In this document: piece after piece, positions 50,727 to 60,485 of the stretch | Layout of the letters: every line of letters starts with the position of its first letter | How positions within the stretch are numbered: the stretch's first letter is position 1 | Source: Spirosoma montaniterrae | GTDB lineage: Bacteria > Bacteroidota > Bacteroidia > Cytophagales > Spirosomataceae | Reading direction: 5' to 3' | Assembly: GCF_001988955.1 (NCBI RefSeq) | Contig: NZ_CP014263.1 | Span: 2,666,001-2,730,000 of the forward strand | Length of the DNA stretch: 64,000 bases | Notes under the pieces: model-generated | What the model saw: the letters and a program-made list of their open reading frames with translations, nothing else | Database searches by the model: none | Told to the model about the DNA's origin: nothing | Made by a program: the position numbers and the translations under genes

Positions 50727-53036
50727 ATGCCTTTGATTATTCGGTTCACTCTCTTCCTGTTTCTGACAATACCAGCCACCGCACAGCCATTTCAGGCACT
50801 CTGGCTTTCGACCTCGCCCGGCCCCACCACGCCCAATAGCTGGCATTGTTTCCGGCACAGCACCACGCTCACCGCCCTACCCAAACGTGCTTTGGCCCGC
50901 ATCGCTGTCGATAGCAAATACTGGCTCTGGGTCAACGGCAAACAGGTGGTGTATGAGGGCGGGCTGAAACGAGGCCCCAACCCACGCGATACGTACTACG
51001 ACGAAGTTGACCTCGCGCCCTACCTGCAACCGGGCCGTAACAGCGTAGCCGTGCTGGTGTGGTTCTGGGGCGGCAAAGGGTTTTCGCACAACAACAGCGG
51101 ACAGGCGGGGCTGATCTTTGACTGCGAAACCGACAGCGGGCCGCTGTTTCCGAAGTTTGGCTGGAAGGCTCAGCCGCACCCGGCCTACGAACCGTCGCAG
51201 CTACCCAAACCCAACTTCCGACTTTCAGAACCCAACATCCGATTCAACGCCCAGCATGATGTACCCGGCTGGCAAACCGCCACTTACGACGATAATGCCT
51301 GGCCCCGTGCGCTGATTGTAGGCCGGGCCGGAACCGCGCCCTGGGGCCTGCTTGCCCCGCGCCCGATTCCGCTTTTCAGGAATTACGGTCTGAAAAACTA
51401 TGTCCGCACCGTTCGCAAATCAGGGCAGGCCGGTAAACCCGATACGCTGGTAGCCACGCTGCCGTATGATTGCCACGCATCGCCCGTGCTAACGGTGAAA
51501 GCCGCTGCCGGTCAGCGGATTACAATTGGCTCCGATACGTATTACATGGGGGCTATGGGGCAGGATTCGCTGTACACCAACGGGGCCGAGTACATTACGC
51601 GGGCGGGGTTGCAAACCTACGAATCGCTCGGCTGGCTGTCGGGGCACGAAATCCGGTACGCGCTGCCAAAAGGCGTAGAGGTCGTGAACGTGCAGTACCG
51701 CGAAACAGGCTACAATGCCGCCTTTGCCGGGTCGTTTCGGTGCAACGACCCGCTGCTGAACCGGTTGTGGCAGAAAGCGCAACGGACGCTCTACCTCAAT
51801 ATGCGCGACAATTTTATGGACTGCCCCGACCGCGAACGGGCGCAGTGGGCGGGCGACGCGGCCCTGCAAATGGGGCAGACGTTTTACGCCCTCGACAGCA
51901 ACGCCACCGCCTTAGGCCGCAAGCTGTATCTGAACCTCGCCGACTGGCAGCGGCCCGACAGTGTGATCTACAACCCCGTACCCGAATCCGACTGGAAAAA
52001 CGAACTGCCCGTTCATTCGCTTATGCCACTATTTGAAAGCTGGCGGTATTTCCGGCACACCCGCGACACGGCCACGCTGCGGCATATTTATCCCGCCATG
52101 CGCCGGTATCTGGCCCTCTGGAAACCCGACTCGACCGGACGGCTCAACTACCGCAAAGGTGGCTGGGACTGGGGCGACTGGGGAACCAATCAGGATATGG
52201 TGCTGATTCAGCATGGCTGGTACGTACTGGCTCTGCAAACGGCCATGCACACAGCAGACCTGCTTCGCCAACCCACCCACCGCGCCGAATACCAGCAAAA
52301 GCACGACCGCATCGTAACGTTCCTGAACAGCCCCGCCTGCTGGAACGGACAAGCCTACCGCGACTCGGCCAGTCGCCAACCCACCGACGACCGCGCCAAC
52401 GCGCTGATGGTTCTGGCGGGCGTGGCCGACTCTGCGAAGTACAGTGCTCTGAGTCGCGTATTTGCCACACAGCAGTATGCCAGTCCCTACATGGAAAAAT
52501 TTGTACTCGAAAGCCTGATTCAGATGAACCGGCTCCCGCAGGCCATCGCCCGCATGAAGGCGCGTTACAAAGCCATGACTAACAGCCGATTAAGCACACT
52601 TTGGGAGCTTTGGGAATACGATGACCGACCCGGCGTGGCCCACGGCAACAGCGGCTACAACCACGGCTGGTCGGGCGGGCCGCTGCTGTTGCTGTCGGAG
52701 TACGTGGCCGGTCTCTCGCCTGGCGAGCGTTTGGGAACGTACCGAATTTTCCCGCAGCTTGGTGGCCTGACGAGCGTTTCGGCGTCCATGCCCGCCACTT
52801 CGGGGCTGCTTGCTATGCAACTCAACAAAACGCCAGCGGCTCTGACCATGACCGTGACGGTTCCGGCGCGGGTTTCGGCTACCGTTGGCGTACCGCTGTC
52901 GGGTCTGGCAGGCAAACGGGTGCTGTGTAACGGCAAGCCCCTCGCGGAAACGCCCGCCGTTCGGTTTGTCGAAAAAAACAGCCGGTACTACATCGTCGAA
53001 GTACCGGCTGGAACGTATCGGTTTGGGGTAATGTAG
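50727..53036 (+). CDS. Alpha-L-rhamnosidase (GH78 family)
   Basis: This 769-residue secreted protein (signal peptide to about TAQ at 19) has N-terminal beta domains (LARIAVDSKYWLWVNGKQV), then an alpha/alpha six-hairpin catalytic domain. The GH78 hallmark DNFMDCPDRERAQWAGD is at about 360 and holds the likely general-acid region; W-rich GGWDWGDWGTNQDM and the GYNHGWSGGPLLLLSEY near 650 are also typical. It removes L-rhamnose from plant or bacterial polysaccharides. No carbohydrate transporter is directly adjacent. The stop is 3 bp from a palindrome. Confidence 0.88.
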   Translation: MPLIIRFTLFLFLTIPATAQPFQALWLSTSPGPTTPNSWHCFRHSTTLTALPKRALARIAVDSKYWLWVNGKQVVYEGGLKRGPNPRDTYYDEVDLAPYLQPGRNSVAVLVWFWGGKGFSHNNSGQAGLIFDCETDSGPLFPKFGWKAQPHPAYEPSQLPKPNFRLSEPNIRFNAQHDVPGWQTATYDDNAWPRALIVGRAGTAPWGLLAPRPIPLFRNYGLKNYVRTVRKSGQAGKPDTLVATLPYDCHASPVLTVKAAAGQRITIGSDTYYMGAMGQDSLYTNGAEYITRAGLQTYESLGWLSGHEIRYALPKGVEVVNVQYRETGYNAAFAGSFRCNDPLLNRLWQKAQRTLYLNMRDNFMDCPDRERAQWAGDAALQMGQTFYALDSNATALGRKLYLNLADWQRPDSVIYNPVPESDWKNELPVHSLMPLFESWRYFRHTRDTATLRHIYPAMRRYLALWKPDSTGRLNYRKGGWDWGDWGTNQDMVLIQHGWYVLALQTAMHTADLLRQPTHRAEYQQKHDRIVTFLNSPACWNGQAYRDSASRQPTDDRANALMVLAGVADSAKYSALSRVFATQQYASPYMEKFVLESLIQMNRLPQAIARMKARYKAMTNSRLSTLWELWEYDDRPGVAHGNSGYNHGWSGGPLLLLSEYVAGLSPGERLGTYRIFPQLGGLTSVSASMPATSGLLAMQLNKTPAALTMTVTVPARVSATVGVPLSGLAGKRVLCNGKPLAETPAVRFVEKNSRYYIVEVPAGTYRFGVM

Positions 53037-53039
53037 ATT

Positions 53040-53138
53040 GGAACACAGATTGTACGGATGCTACGGATGAACACGATTTTCCTTCGTACACAAAAAGAAA
53101 TCCGTGTTCATCCGTAGCATCCGTACAATCTGTGTTCC
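53040..53138. repeat. Family F palindrome with perfect 36-bp arms
   Basis: GGAACACAGATTGTACGGAT and GCTACGGATGAACACG (53040-53075) pair perfectly with 53103-53138. It fills the gap between two convergent genes and could work as a two-way terminator, though there is no T-run. Confidence 0.9.
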
Positions 53139-53141
53139 CCT

Positions 53142-55550
53142 TTAATCGTCCGTGTCCATTACATTCAGGAATGCACCCCGGCGCGGGGCAGGCATCACGG
53201 CGTTTTCGCCTTTCACAGCTTTCCAGATGATTTCGCTGAACAGCCGGTCGTCAATTTTGTCGGCGTAACGCAGGTCGAGTTTTTCCGACTGCCGGGCGGG
53301 TTCGGTCATGGCCGTGTTTTTGGTCTCAAGGTCGATGTTGGCCGGAATGTGGGTGTAGGGCGTCAGATCGGCTTTATTCGTAAAGCAGGCGTACATGGGC
53401 CGCGCCCCAGCGTCGTATTGACTCATCGGCGGTAAACCCAGAATCAACTCCATCGTGCGCAACATCCCCGACGTCGAATACATGGTATGGTCCACGTGCC
53501 GCCGTTTGGTGTAGGGGCTGATAACGAGCGCGGGCGACCGGTGTGCATCGACGTGGTCGGGGCCGTTCTGGGCGTCGTCTTCGAGTACAAACACCGCCGA
53601 TTCTTTCCAGATGGGGCTTTTCGACAGGTATTCAACGAACCGACCAACGGCTAAGTCGTTATCGGCAACGTGGGCGGCTGGCGTGGGCGCACCGATGCGG
53701 GCACCGCTCGTGTGGTCGTTGCCGAGCCGGATGCTGCTGAAATGTGGCACAGCCTCGCGGGTAATGAGCGAATCGAGGTCTTTTTTCCAGATTTCAACCC
53801 GGTCGATGTCTTTCACGTTCAGGTCATAATCGGGGTAGTTGGGCGCAAACCGACCGTCGAGGGCCGAACCTTTGCGTCGGGCGTAGGCTTCAAACTCGCC
53901 GTAGCTGCGGTAGCGCAGGCCCGCCCGCTGGCAATAGTCCCAGATGAATCCTTTTTTGGGATACGCCACAGGCCGCGAGCCTTCGTAATCGTAGCTGCCG
54001 CCCCGACCGCCGTAGCTGGTGGGCCAGGTTTTTTCGACGTAATCGTTAGCGTAGGCTGCCATGCTCCAGTTATGCCCGTCGGCACTCACCTCGGCATCGA
54101 CGTAGAAGTTATCCAACAGCACAAACTCGCGGGCCAGTGCGTGCTGATTGGGCGTAATTTTTTCGGGAAACAAACACAGCGACGTGTCGCCGTTACCACC
54201 GGGCATATCGCCAAACACCTGATCGTAGGTACGGTTTTCCTTGATGATGTAAAAGACATATTTAATCTGCGCTGACTTCTGCCCTACCTGCTTCGGAATG
54301 GGCGAATCGGCGGGCCAATCGGTGCCAATGGCCGTTTTTTCGCGTTCTTTCGTGTAAGGTGTATTGCCGTACACCAATTTCGTCAGGCTGGCAAGTTCAG
54401 CCGCTTTGGGCATCTCGAACACCGACAGCGTACCCTTGAACAAACCGCCTATATACTCCGTACCAACTTCGCGACGCTTGTAGGGATTTGGCCCTTTCGG
54501 GTTGGCTTTTGATGAGAACCCTTTGCCATTGGCAACCATCACTTTCCGGTCAGCTATCTTCACTGACGTTGGATACCAGCCCGTTGGAATGAACCCCAGC
54601 GAACGGCTTTTGGGCGGTTTGCCCGCCGTTACTGCCGACACGTCGAACACCGCTAAACAGTTATTATCGGCGTTGGCAACGAGCAGTGTTTTGGCGTCGG
54701 CAGTCAGGGCGAGGCCGTTGGGCGTGCTGCCCGCCGGAGCGTCGGGATAGAGGGCCGTATTCAGCGTTTCAGTTACTTTTCTGGCCCTTACGTCAATGAC
54801 CGACACGGCGTTTTCGTTGGCGCACGCCACGAACAGGTATCGCCCGTTTGGGGTGAATACCAGATCATTCGGATGGTCTGCCGTAGCAATTTCACCGCTA
54901 AGCTTTTGTTGCTTCGGATCGTAAACAACTACTTTTGCGCCACCCCAAACGGTGATAAAAAGCTCGTCGCCCACCGGCGAACGCAGGCAGGTATAGGGTT
55001 CGGCAGGCAGTTTGATACGCTGCGAAACCTGCTTCGTAGTCAGGTCGCACACGTAAAGCGAACTATCGTCTTTGGTTACGGCGTAGAGCGTTTGCCCGCT
55101 GCGGTCGGTCTCGACGCCCGCCACCGATATACGCGGAGTCATGGCCTTGCCCAGCACGACCGAATCGATTTTTACCAACTTATCGCCCGACACGTCGTAA
55201 ATCAGCACCCGGTTATCGTTGCCACCTGAGGCCAGCAGCCGTTTGCCATCGGGCATGAAGCGCAGCCCCACCCACGATTTTTTGATTTCAACCTCATCCA
55301 ATACACCGCCCGACACGTCGATCAGTTGAATCGACTGGGTGCTTTGGCCGTTGTTGGTTACGGCGAGCCGGGTGTTTTTGGGGTTGAGTGCCATGTTGAG
55401 CGGCAAATCGCCGAGGGGTAGCGACCGGCCCGTGGGCGTCAGGCTCCAGCCGTTGGGCAGAGTAACGCGCGGGGCTGTTTGGGGCGTTTGGGCAACTGAC
55501 GCTGCACAGCAAACGAGCGTGAAAAAGGCAAGGATTTTGAGGAAGCGCAT
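53142..55550 (-). CDS. Bifunctional YncE-like beta-propeller / alkaline-phosphatase-type phosphoesterase
   Basis: From the ATG at 55550 the protein is 802 residues with a signal peptide (LAFFTLVCCAASVAQ). Residues about 40-390 form a YncE-type beta propeller with blades such as RLAVTNNGQSTQSIQLIDVS and GRYLFVACANENAVSVIDVR. The C-terminal half is a phosphoesterase of the phospholipase C/AcpA type: FYIIKENRTYDQVFGD, SADGHNWSMAA and VLEDDAQNGPDHVDAHRSPA with metal-binding Glu, Asp and His. It is probably periplasmic; the substrate is unknown. Such fusions are common in Bacteroidota. Confidence 0.88.
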   Translation of the reverse strand: MRFLKILAFFTLVCCAASVAQTPQTAPRVTLPNGWSLTPTGRSLPLGDLPLNMALNPKNTRLAVTNNGQSTQSIQLIDVSGGVLDEVEIKKSWVGLRFMPDGKRLLASGGNDNRVLIYDVSGDKLVKIDSVVLGKAMTPRISVAGVETDRSGQTLYAVTKDDSSLYVCDLTTKQVSQRIKLPAEPYTCLRSPVGDELFITVWGGAKVVVYDPKQQKLSGEIATADHPNDLVFTPNGRYLFVACANENAVSVIDVRARKVTETLNTALYPDAPAGSTPNGLALTADAKTLLVANADNNCLAVFDVSAVTAGKPPKSRSLGFIPTGWYPTSVKIADRKVMVANGKGFSSKANPKGPNPYKRREVGTEYIGGLFKGTLSVFEMPKAAELASLTKLVYGNTPYTKEREKTAIGTDWPADSPIPKQVGQKSAQIKYVFYIIKENRTYDQVFGDMPGGNGDTSLCLFPEKITPNQHALAREFVLLDNFYVDAEVSADGHNWSMAAYANDYVEKTWPTSYGGRGGSYDYEGSRPVAYPKKGFIWDYCQRAGLRYRSYGEFEAYARRKGSALDGRFAPNYPDYDLNVKDIDRVEIWKKDLDSLITREAVPHFSSIRLGNDHTSGARIGAPTPAAHVADNDLAVGRFVEYLSKSPIWKESAVFVLEDDAQNGPDHVDAHRSPALVISPYTKRRHVDHTMYSTSGMLRTMELILGLPPMSQYDAGARPMYACFTNKADLTPYTHIPANIDLETKNTAMTEPARQSEKLDLRYADKIDDRLFSEIIWKAVKGENAVMPAPRRGAFLNVMDTDD

Positions 55551-55893
55551 AAAGAGAAACGTTTTTAGCAAATGTACGCCCGTTTCAGATGCCCGGTGTT
55601 ACGGGGGTATTAAGACCGAAGGGATATTTGGGAGCCGTTGCAGGCAGTTGGGGTTCTGTAATGCGTTACCCGAAAGCCTACATCATATAAAAACCTATTT
55701 TCTTAAAAAATTTATCTTTTTTCCTAAAACAGGTCTATTTCACGACTAATCTGTTAGAAAATAGTAAGAATTGAATTAGAATTGGATTAGAATCAATAGT
55801 GGTTGAAAACTAAGTTTTTCCGAATAAAGTTTGGCTTTATGACTCAACTGCATGAGTCTCAACCGTATTTTTTAATTTTTACAATATTTTATT
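55551..55893. promoter_or_regulatory. Divergent promoter region upstream of the outer-membrane protein
   Basis: A 343-bp AT-rich gap without genes. TTG at 55803-55805 and TAAAGTTTG at 55825-55833 (19-bp spacing) give a near-consensus Bacteroidota promoter with one extra base in the -7 box, about 60 bp before the start at 55894. I see nothing else clear. Confidence 0.4.
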
Positions 55894-56649
55894 ATGAAAA
55901 AGTTCAATTATCTACCACTTGTATTTTTTGTTGTGGTTTCGCTATCAGCGCAGGCTCAGACGCCCCGTAAGTCGAACTACAGCATCAGCCTGAATCAGGA
56001 CAGCTTCTTCGGGTTTTACCCCACCATCAACGGTAGCCTGCAACTGAACAGCAAAACTGACTGGACATTCTACGGCATTTTCTGGACAACGCCTTCCTTT
56101 GGCACGGGCGGGGGTGGTGGTCTCTGGACGGAGGTAGGCACGGGCATTAATGTCAACACGCTGAACGGTGCGCTGAAAATTAACCCGCAGATTGGCTTCA
56201 CCAACGGCAAGTTGCTCTCGAACGGTGCTTTCCCGATGTTTGCCGAAGGACTTGTGCCCAGCCTGACTGCCAATCTGAACACCAAGCGGCTGGAGGGTCA
56301 GTATTACCTCGGCTACTACGCAGCCATCCGCAAAGGGCAGATACCATCTCCCGACCAAAGCCAGCGGCTAATTAATGCACCTTCGCAGAACAACTTCCTG
56401 CACTGGTGGGTAAACGCAGGCTACAAAGTCTCGTCGGTAGTATCGCTGGGCGCACATTACGAACACCTGCGCTCGAACCCCAGCGTGGGCAATTCGAGCA
56501 ACGTCTACAAATGGGCCGGGCCATACGTACAGGCCGCATTGCCCAACGGTCTGACACTCCGCTTCACGGGTGGCTCAAACGTGCTCGACCGCCCGGCAAC
56601 CGACGGTAACAACTCATTCTACAAAATGACGGCTTCTTTCGGGTTTTAA
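55894..56649 (+). CDS. Outer-membrane beta-barrel protein (DUF6733-like)
   Basis: A 251-residue secreted protein (signal ending SAQAQ). Alternating hydrophobic strands and glycine/aromatic spacing (DWTFYGIFWTTPSF, LEGQYYLGYYAAI, WVNAGYKVSSVVSLGAHYEH), ending in aromatic FYKMTASFGF, indicate a beta barrel of about 10 strands. It resembles uncharacterised barrels annotated as DUF6733. A transport or structural role is possible. A small terminator follows. Confidence 0.7.
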   Translation: MKKFNYLPLVFFVVVSLSAQAQTPRKSNYSISLNQDSFFGFYPTINGSLQLNSKTDWTFYGIFWTTPSFGTGGGGGLWTEVGTGINVNTLNGALKINPQIGFTNGKLLSNGAFPMFAEGLVPSLTANLNTKRLEGQYYLGYYAAIRKGQIPSPDQSQRLINAPSQNNFLHWWVNAGYKVSSVVSLGAHYEHLRSNPSVGNSSNVYKWAGPYVQAALPNGLTLRFTGGSNVLDRPATDGNNSFYKMTASFGF

Positions 56650-56674
56650 TTTTTCTCTCCTGTACACCTCTTTT

Positions 56675-56710
56675 CAGGGCTGCTTCGGTAACGGAGCGGC
56701 CCTGTTGACT
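56675..56710 (+). terminator. Probable terminator after the outer-membrane protein
   Basis: CAGGGCTGCTTC pairs with GAGCGGCCCTG (one mismatch), followed by TTGACTTTT. It starts about 25 bp past the stop codon; the T-run is weak. Confidence 0.5.
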
Positions 56711-56765
56711 TTTATCGGTATCTTCAATCAATTTTGTGAACCCAATCATCCAAATTATAACCCAC

Positions 56766-57098
56766 ATGACCAAACAAATACTTCTCTTCGCGCTGCTGCT
56801 ACCGAATCTGCTTCTGGCGCAAAAAGCCAAAAAAGCGGCCACACCCGCGCCCGACAAAGACAAACAAACGGCCATTGCCAGCCTCGACAGCCGCTTTTCG
56901 GACTACGCGGGCATCTCGAAACAAATCTGGGATTTCGCCGAACTCGGCTACATGGAAGAAAAAAGTTCGGCCCTGTTGCAGGAGCAGCTTCGCAAAGAAG
57001 GCTTCACCGTGTCGGCGGGCGTGGCGGGCATTCCAACGGCGTTTGTCGCTACGTTGTCAGTTAAGATCCCTATATGCTTTATAATAAATGTGTGGTAG
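56766..57098 (+). pseudogene. Truncated 5' copy of an M20 amidohydrolase gene
   Basis: The ATG at 56766 starts a signal peptide (MTKQILLFALLLPNLLLAQ) and about 75 residues of the same mature sequence as the intact gene at 60530, then breaks after FVAT at 57052. The last 15 residues (LSVKIPICFIINVW) come from the AT-rich island and the frame stops at 57098, one base from the stop of the island's ATPase gene. From 56844 to 57052 the DNA differs from 60608-60816 by only five synonymous changes, but the signal peptides differ. All catalytic residues are missing. Confidence 0.85.
56844..57052 (+). repeat. 209-bp near-identical direct repeat flanking the island (second copy 60608-60816)
   Basis: Aligned without gaps at an offset of 3764 bp, the two copies differ at five third-codon positions by my reading. 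Similarity falls off upstream in the signal-peptide region and stops abruptly at 57052 on the left copy. Confidence 0.88.
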
Positions 57099-57099
57099 G

Positions 57100-58611
57100 C
57101 TAATCTACTTTGTAAGATAATCTTAGCAAATTATCTTTTATTAATTTGATAGTGTCAGGATCAAATTTATGAGTGACAGAATATGCTTTCCACTCGGCTA
57201 CTCCGTCATAAGCACACTGTCTAATAAATTGCACTATTTCACTTACTCCGCTGAGTTGTGACCAATAGGGATGCGATCTGTTCAGTATCACTATGACTTT
57301 ATCTAAGTAAGCTGTTGACTGAATCAATACATATGGCTCGTAAGGAGACATATTTTCATCTATATATAGTTTTACTCTGAGGCCACCTATCATTATGTCG
57401 AAGGTTGGTTCAGTTCTTTTCTCTACAGACTTTATTACAATTTCATTGGCACCTTTTATAACTTCCTCATCAGGTATCTCGAACGTATTAAGGAATGTTT
57501 CAACATAGGTTGAACTCAATTCCTCCTCAACAGTTTGTATAGCTACTTTAAAGTCAACATTTGATGGTTGCCTTTCATCAACATTGCGATTAGAATTTTT
57601 TGGCCGTAGAGCCAAAGCCCTCAAATCTCCACATTGCTCTTGCAGCTTAGCTTCTAATAATTCTTGTTCATCTCCTTTAAAGAGTACCTCATCTTTAGTA
57701 TGACTAACATCGAAGCCATCTAAATACAGTTCTCCAACTAACCTTTGGTTTACCAAATCATTCGATCCTCCCTCCTGCGGGCCAAATAACGTTTCGGGAC
57801 GATAAGATGAAGGCCAACCTTTTATCACTCTATCAGCTTGAATAATTGAGAAGCCAGCATCTGCCCGGCTGCCTTTTGCGAGAACTCCTGCCCAACCCGT
57901 GACTCGTTTGTCGTCCACAGAGAAATCTATGTTTCTAATCAATGGCTCTCCTTCTTGCTTAATCAGACGATTAAACAGCTCTTGACTGCTCCAAGTTAAT
58001 TTTTCCTCCGACCAAAATAAAGAAAGAATACCTTTGTCTATATCTTTCCTATACATTGATCTCAAATATCTCTTTGTTTTATCTATTGTTCTGCCGTAAA
58101 ATTTTTGGTTTAACTTCTGAATTTGAATAATAGTGTAGTGTTCCTCGGTTGGCAAATCCTTTTTTACAGTATAGTAAAGGGCCTTGTCCCCATTGGCTAT
58201 TTTTTCTGCATTCACTTCCACAAAGTGTTCCTCAGTTTCCCCAAGTTTTTTTGTTCTAATACTCCAAAAATTGCCCAACCAAAAAGAAGCCGTTTTCATA
58301 CCGAGACCGTATTTGGAGCGGCCCGATGTAATAATTGGAGGACGGCCAATTATTACAGAATTCTGTAACTCTTCATATGTCATTCCAATTGAATTATCAG
58401 AAACGGTAATCAATCCATCTGGGTAAGTACTATCGTAATTAATTTTGACAATTAACTCCTGGCCATTCTTCTCGAAAATGGCGTCTAACAATTCTCGATT
58501 ATTATAATACGCTTGGGTAGAGTTATCAACAAACTCCGCAAGGGCATACCAAAGCGTATATGAAAGACGCTTGTATGAGCTAATTATTTCAAGGCCAAGT
58601 TGTAACTCCAT
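57100..58611 (-). CDS. MORC/MutL-like GHKL ATPase of a restriction-modification system
   Basis: This 503-residue protein has the Bergerat ATP-binding fold with all motifs: the N box AEFVDNSTQ (Glu26, Asp29, Asn30), SDNSIGMTYEE (Asp72, Gly76) and SGRSKYGLGMKTASFW (about 97-111, with GLGMKT). This is the HATPase_c_3 type found in MORC proteins. A second domain of S5-like character follows (about 200-330), then a C-terminal domain of unknown type. Prokaryotic MORC/MutL relatives have been noted in R-M operons (Iyer, Abhiman and Aravind 2008). It is the last gene of the operon, 7 bp after the nuclease. Role as a DNA-loading clamp or translocase-like partner is inferred. Confidence 0.85.
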   Translation of the reverse strand: MELQLGLEIISSYKRLSYTLWYALAEFVDNSTQAYYNNRELLDAIFEKNGQELIVKINYDSTYPDGLITVSDNSIGMTYEELQNSVIIGRPPIITSGRSKYGLGMKTASFWLGNFWSIRTKKLGETEEHFVEVNAEKIANGDKALYYTVKKDLPTEEHYTIIQIQKLNQKFYGRTIDKTKRYLRSMYRKDIDKGILSLFWSEEKLTWSSQELFNRLIKQEGEPLIRNIDFSVDDKRVTGWAGVLAKGSRADAGFSIIQADRVIKGWPSSYRPETLFGPQEGGSNDLVNQRLVGELYLDGFDVSHTKDEVLFKGDEQELLEAKLQEQCGDLRALALRPKNSNRNVDERQPSNVDFKVAIQTVEEELSSTYVETFLNTFEIPDEEVIKGANEIVIKSVEKRTEPTFDIMIGGLRVKLYIDENMSPYEPYVLIQSTAYLDKVIVILNRSHPYWSQLSGVSEIVQFIRQCAYDGVAEWKAYSVTHKFDPDTIKLIKDNLLRLSYKVD

Positions 58612-58618
58612 CTCGATT

Positions 58619-59416
58619 TTAGTTAAATTCGATATGATACCTATCGAAGGAATCTTTTCGAATTATATAATCTTTTCCCACAGGAAGTTTATTAACGGAC
58701 ATCCCAACGCTCTTCAGATGCATTTTACCTTTAGCGAAAAAAACCTCCCACTTGGTCATTTGCTCTTTAAAAACCAATTCCAACTCATCGCCGGAAACGA
58801 AAGAGTCAAGTATTTCGGGGTTTATTACTTCAAGAGTATTAACCATACCACTTACCATTCTGCAATGGGCATCTCCTGTATATATATACGGATATTCTCC
58901 GTTTATTCTATATAATTCTAAACCATGATTATTTTTAAACACTTGAAAAACACATAGCTTGGTATTATAGTTAGCGAGATCACGTTTCCAACTGTCTTTA
59001 GGTTGGTCTACGATTACAAGCACTTTAGGCCTTTCGTTTCTGATTAAATTTAAAACTTTTTTTTCGTCCAGTGAGGAGTTTTGCTGAATAATATATTTCG
59101 ATGTCTCGATAGCGTTCAATTCAGCATTGCTAAATACCTCAACTTGGCCCAAAACATGTTCGATCGGATGATCAGCTTTCTCAACTTCGACCACCCACCA
59201 ATCTTCGTAGCTTTTCCTTACCATAACTAAATCAGGCGTGGAAGTTTTTCCATGAGCTGTATGCATCACTTTTTTGTATTTCATAACATAATAATCAGGA
59301 AATACAAACGCAGCATGGGATATAACTTTATGTTCAAACTGGCTCTCATAATAATATGATACTAACGACAGTTCTTCATACCAAGTAGAATCAACAGTTG
59401 CTAAAATTCTTGCCAT
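58619..59416 (-). CDS. PD-(D/E)XK-like nuclease, probable restriction subunit
   Basis: The ATG at 59416 gives 265 residues (MARILATVDSTWYEELS); a longer frame overlaps the methyltransferase. The likely active site is PDLVMVRKSYEDWWVVEVEK (Asp62, then Glu77-Val-Glu79-Lys80), a PD...ExE/K pattern as in restriction enzymes with a D/ExE/K site. HVLGQVEVFSNAEL after it resembles the helix that follows the site in related nucleases. The rest is unrecognised. Position between a methyltransferase and a GHKL ATPase points to a restriction endonuclease; cleavage is not proven. Confidence 0.72.
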   Translation of the reverse strand: MARILATVDSTWYEELSLVSYYYESQFEHKVISHAAFVFPDYYVMKYKKVMHTAHGKTSTPDLVMVRKSYEDWWVVEVEKADHPIEHVLGQVEVFSNAELNAIETSKYIIQQNSSLDEKKVLNLIRNERPKVLVIVDQPKDSWKRDLANYNTKLCVFQVFKNNHGLELYRINGEYPYIYTGDAHCRMVSGMVNTLEVINPEILDSFVSGDELELVFKEQMTKWEVFFAKGKMHLKSVGMSVNKLPVGKDYIIRKDSFDRYHIEFN

Positions 59417-59441
59417 ACACCCGAATATATACGTTTGATAT

Positions 59442-60392
59442 TTACTTGAATCGAAGAGTAGATTGATATGCATAATCTTCACTAATTTCAATACTAAACC
59501 ATCTACGATTCATCATTTCAGCAATATATCCAGTTGTGTTGCTACCTGCAAAGGGATCGAGTATTAAATCGCCTTTGTTTGTCAAAAAATCGACAAAAAA
59601 ACTTATCAAACCTCCTGACATTCGCGCTGGATGAGGGACAATACCTTCCTCGCGGCATTTTTGCGAGAATACATCATTAGAAGAAGTATTGGAGAAGCTT
59701 AGAACATTATGAGGTAAACGCACCTCTCTATTATGTTCAATCTGTTCCACTTCAAATAAATTGTGTGCTATACTGCCTCCATGATTCTTGAAAAACCCAT
59801 TAGCACTTATATTATGCTCAGAGGGCCTCTTGCCAGCGTTATACTTCTGCTTTTTTAATAGTTGGAGCATACTCTTGCTATAGGGTCTCAGCACTTTTGA
59901 GTTGTCAGCTTTCGGATAATCGGATTTAGCCATCCACCAAACATGTGTATAGCTATCAACTGTTCTTATTCTATTGACAGTAACCCATTGGGCCGGAGAA
60001 GGCAGACGCGAAGGGTTGTAACAAATAAACTCTTGAATTAAACGCAAGTCAGCGTCTGAGTTTTTCACAAAACCTAAAAGACTTTCGAGATGTAATAACG
60101 ATTGAACAGGCCTATCAGGCTCCCATGAATTACCAATTTCTATTACAAGGGAGCCAGTTGGGGATAGGAGGTCAGAAAACAGAGGAGCAAGGCTTGTAAA
60201 CCAATCTTTATACTTGTCTCCTGTCAAGTTTCCATATTTTTTCTTCGCGTTTAGTGGAAAAGGGGGGGAAGTTATAATAAGGTCGAACTTTCCCTTTAAG
60301 ACATCAATATTATTAGACAAAACTTCTTCTGTTTTGCCTATAATTAATTGACCTAAATCGGTGGAAAAATAAGTCTCAGCTACAAGAGGCAT
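59442..60392 (-). CDS. Site-specific DNA methyltransferase (beta class)
   Basis: This 316-residue amino-methyltransferase has catalytic motif IV TSPPF at residues 41-45 near the N-terminus and the SAM-binding motif I DPFAGSNTTG at 279-288 near the C-terminus. That IV-to-I order is the beta class, and TSPPF favours N4-cytosine methylation, although N6-adenine cannot be excluded. The middle part (about 100-240) would hold target recognition. It is the first gene of the operon, 25 bp before the nuclease start. The recognised sequence cannot be predicted. Confidence 0.9.
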   Translation of the reverse strand: MPLVAETYFSTDLGQLIIGKTEEVLSNNIDVLKGKFDLIITSPPFPLNAKKKYGNLTGDKYKDWFTSLAPLFSDLLSPTGSLVIEIGNSWEPDRPVQSLLHLESLLGFVKNSDADLRLIQEFICYNPSRLPSPAQWVTVNRIRTVDSYTHVWWMAKSDYPKADNSKVLRPYSKSMLQLLKKQKYNAGKRPSEHNISANGFFKNHGGSIAHNLFEVEQIEHNREVRLPHNVLSFSNTSSNDVFSQKCREEGIVPHPARMSGGLISFFVDFLTNKGDLILDPFAGSNTTGYIAEMMNRRWFSIEISEDYAYQSTLRFK

Positions 60393-60485
60393 TATATCTT
60401 AGATTGATTTTATTAACACGCTCTGCAATTATAGACAATGTAACAGCAATAGCATAATAGATGTAAAAACTTTCTTCTACAATCA

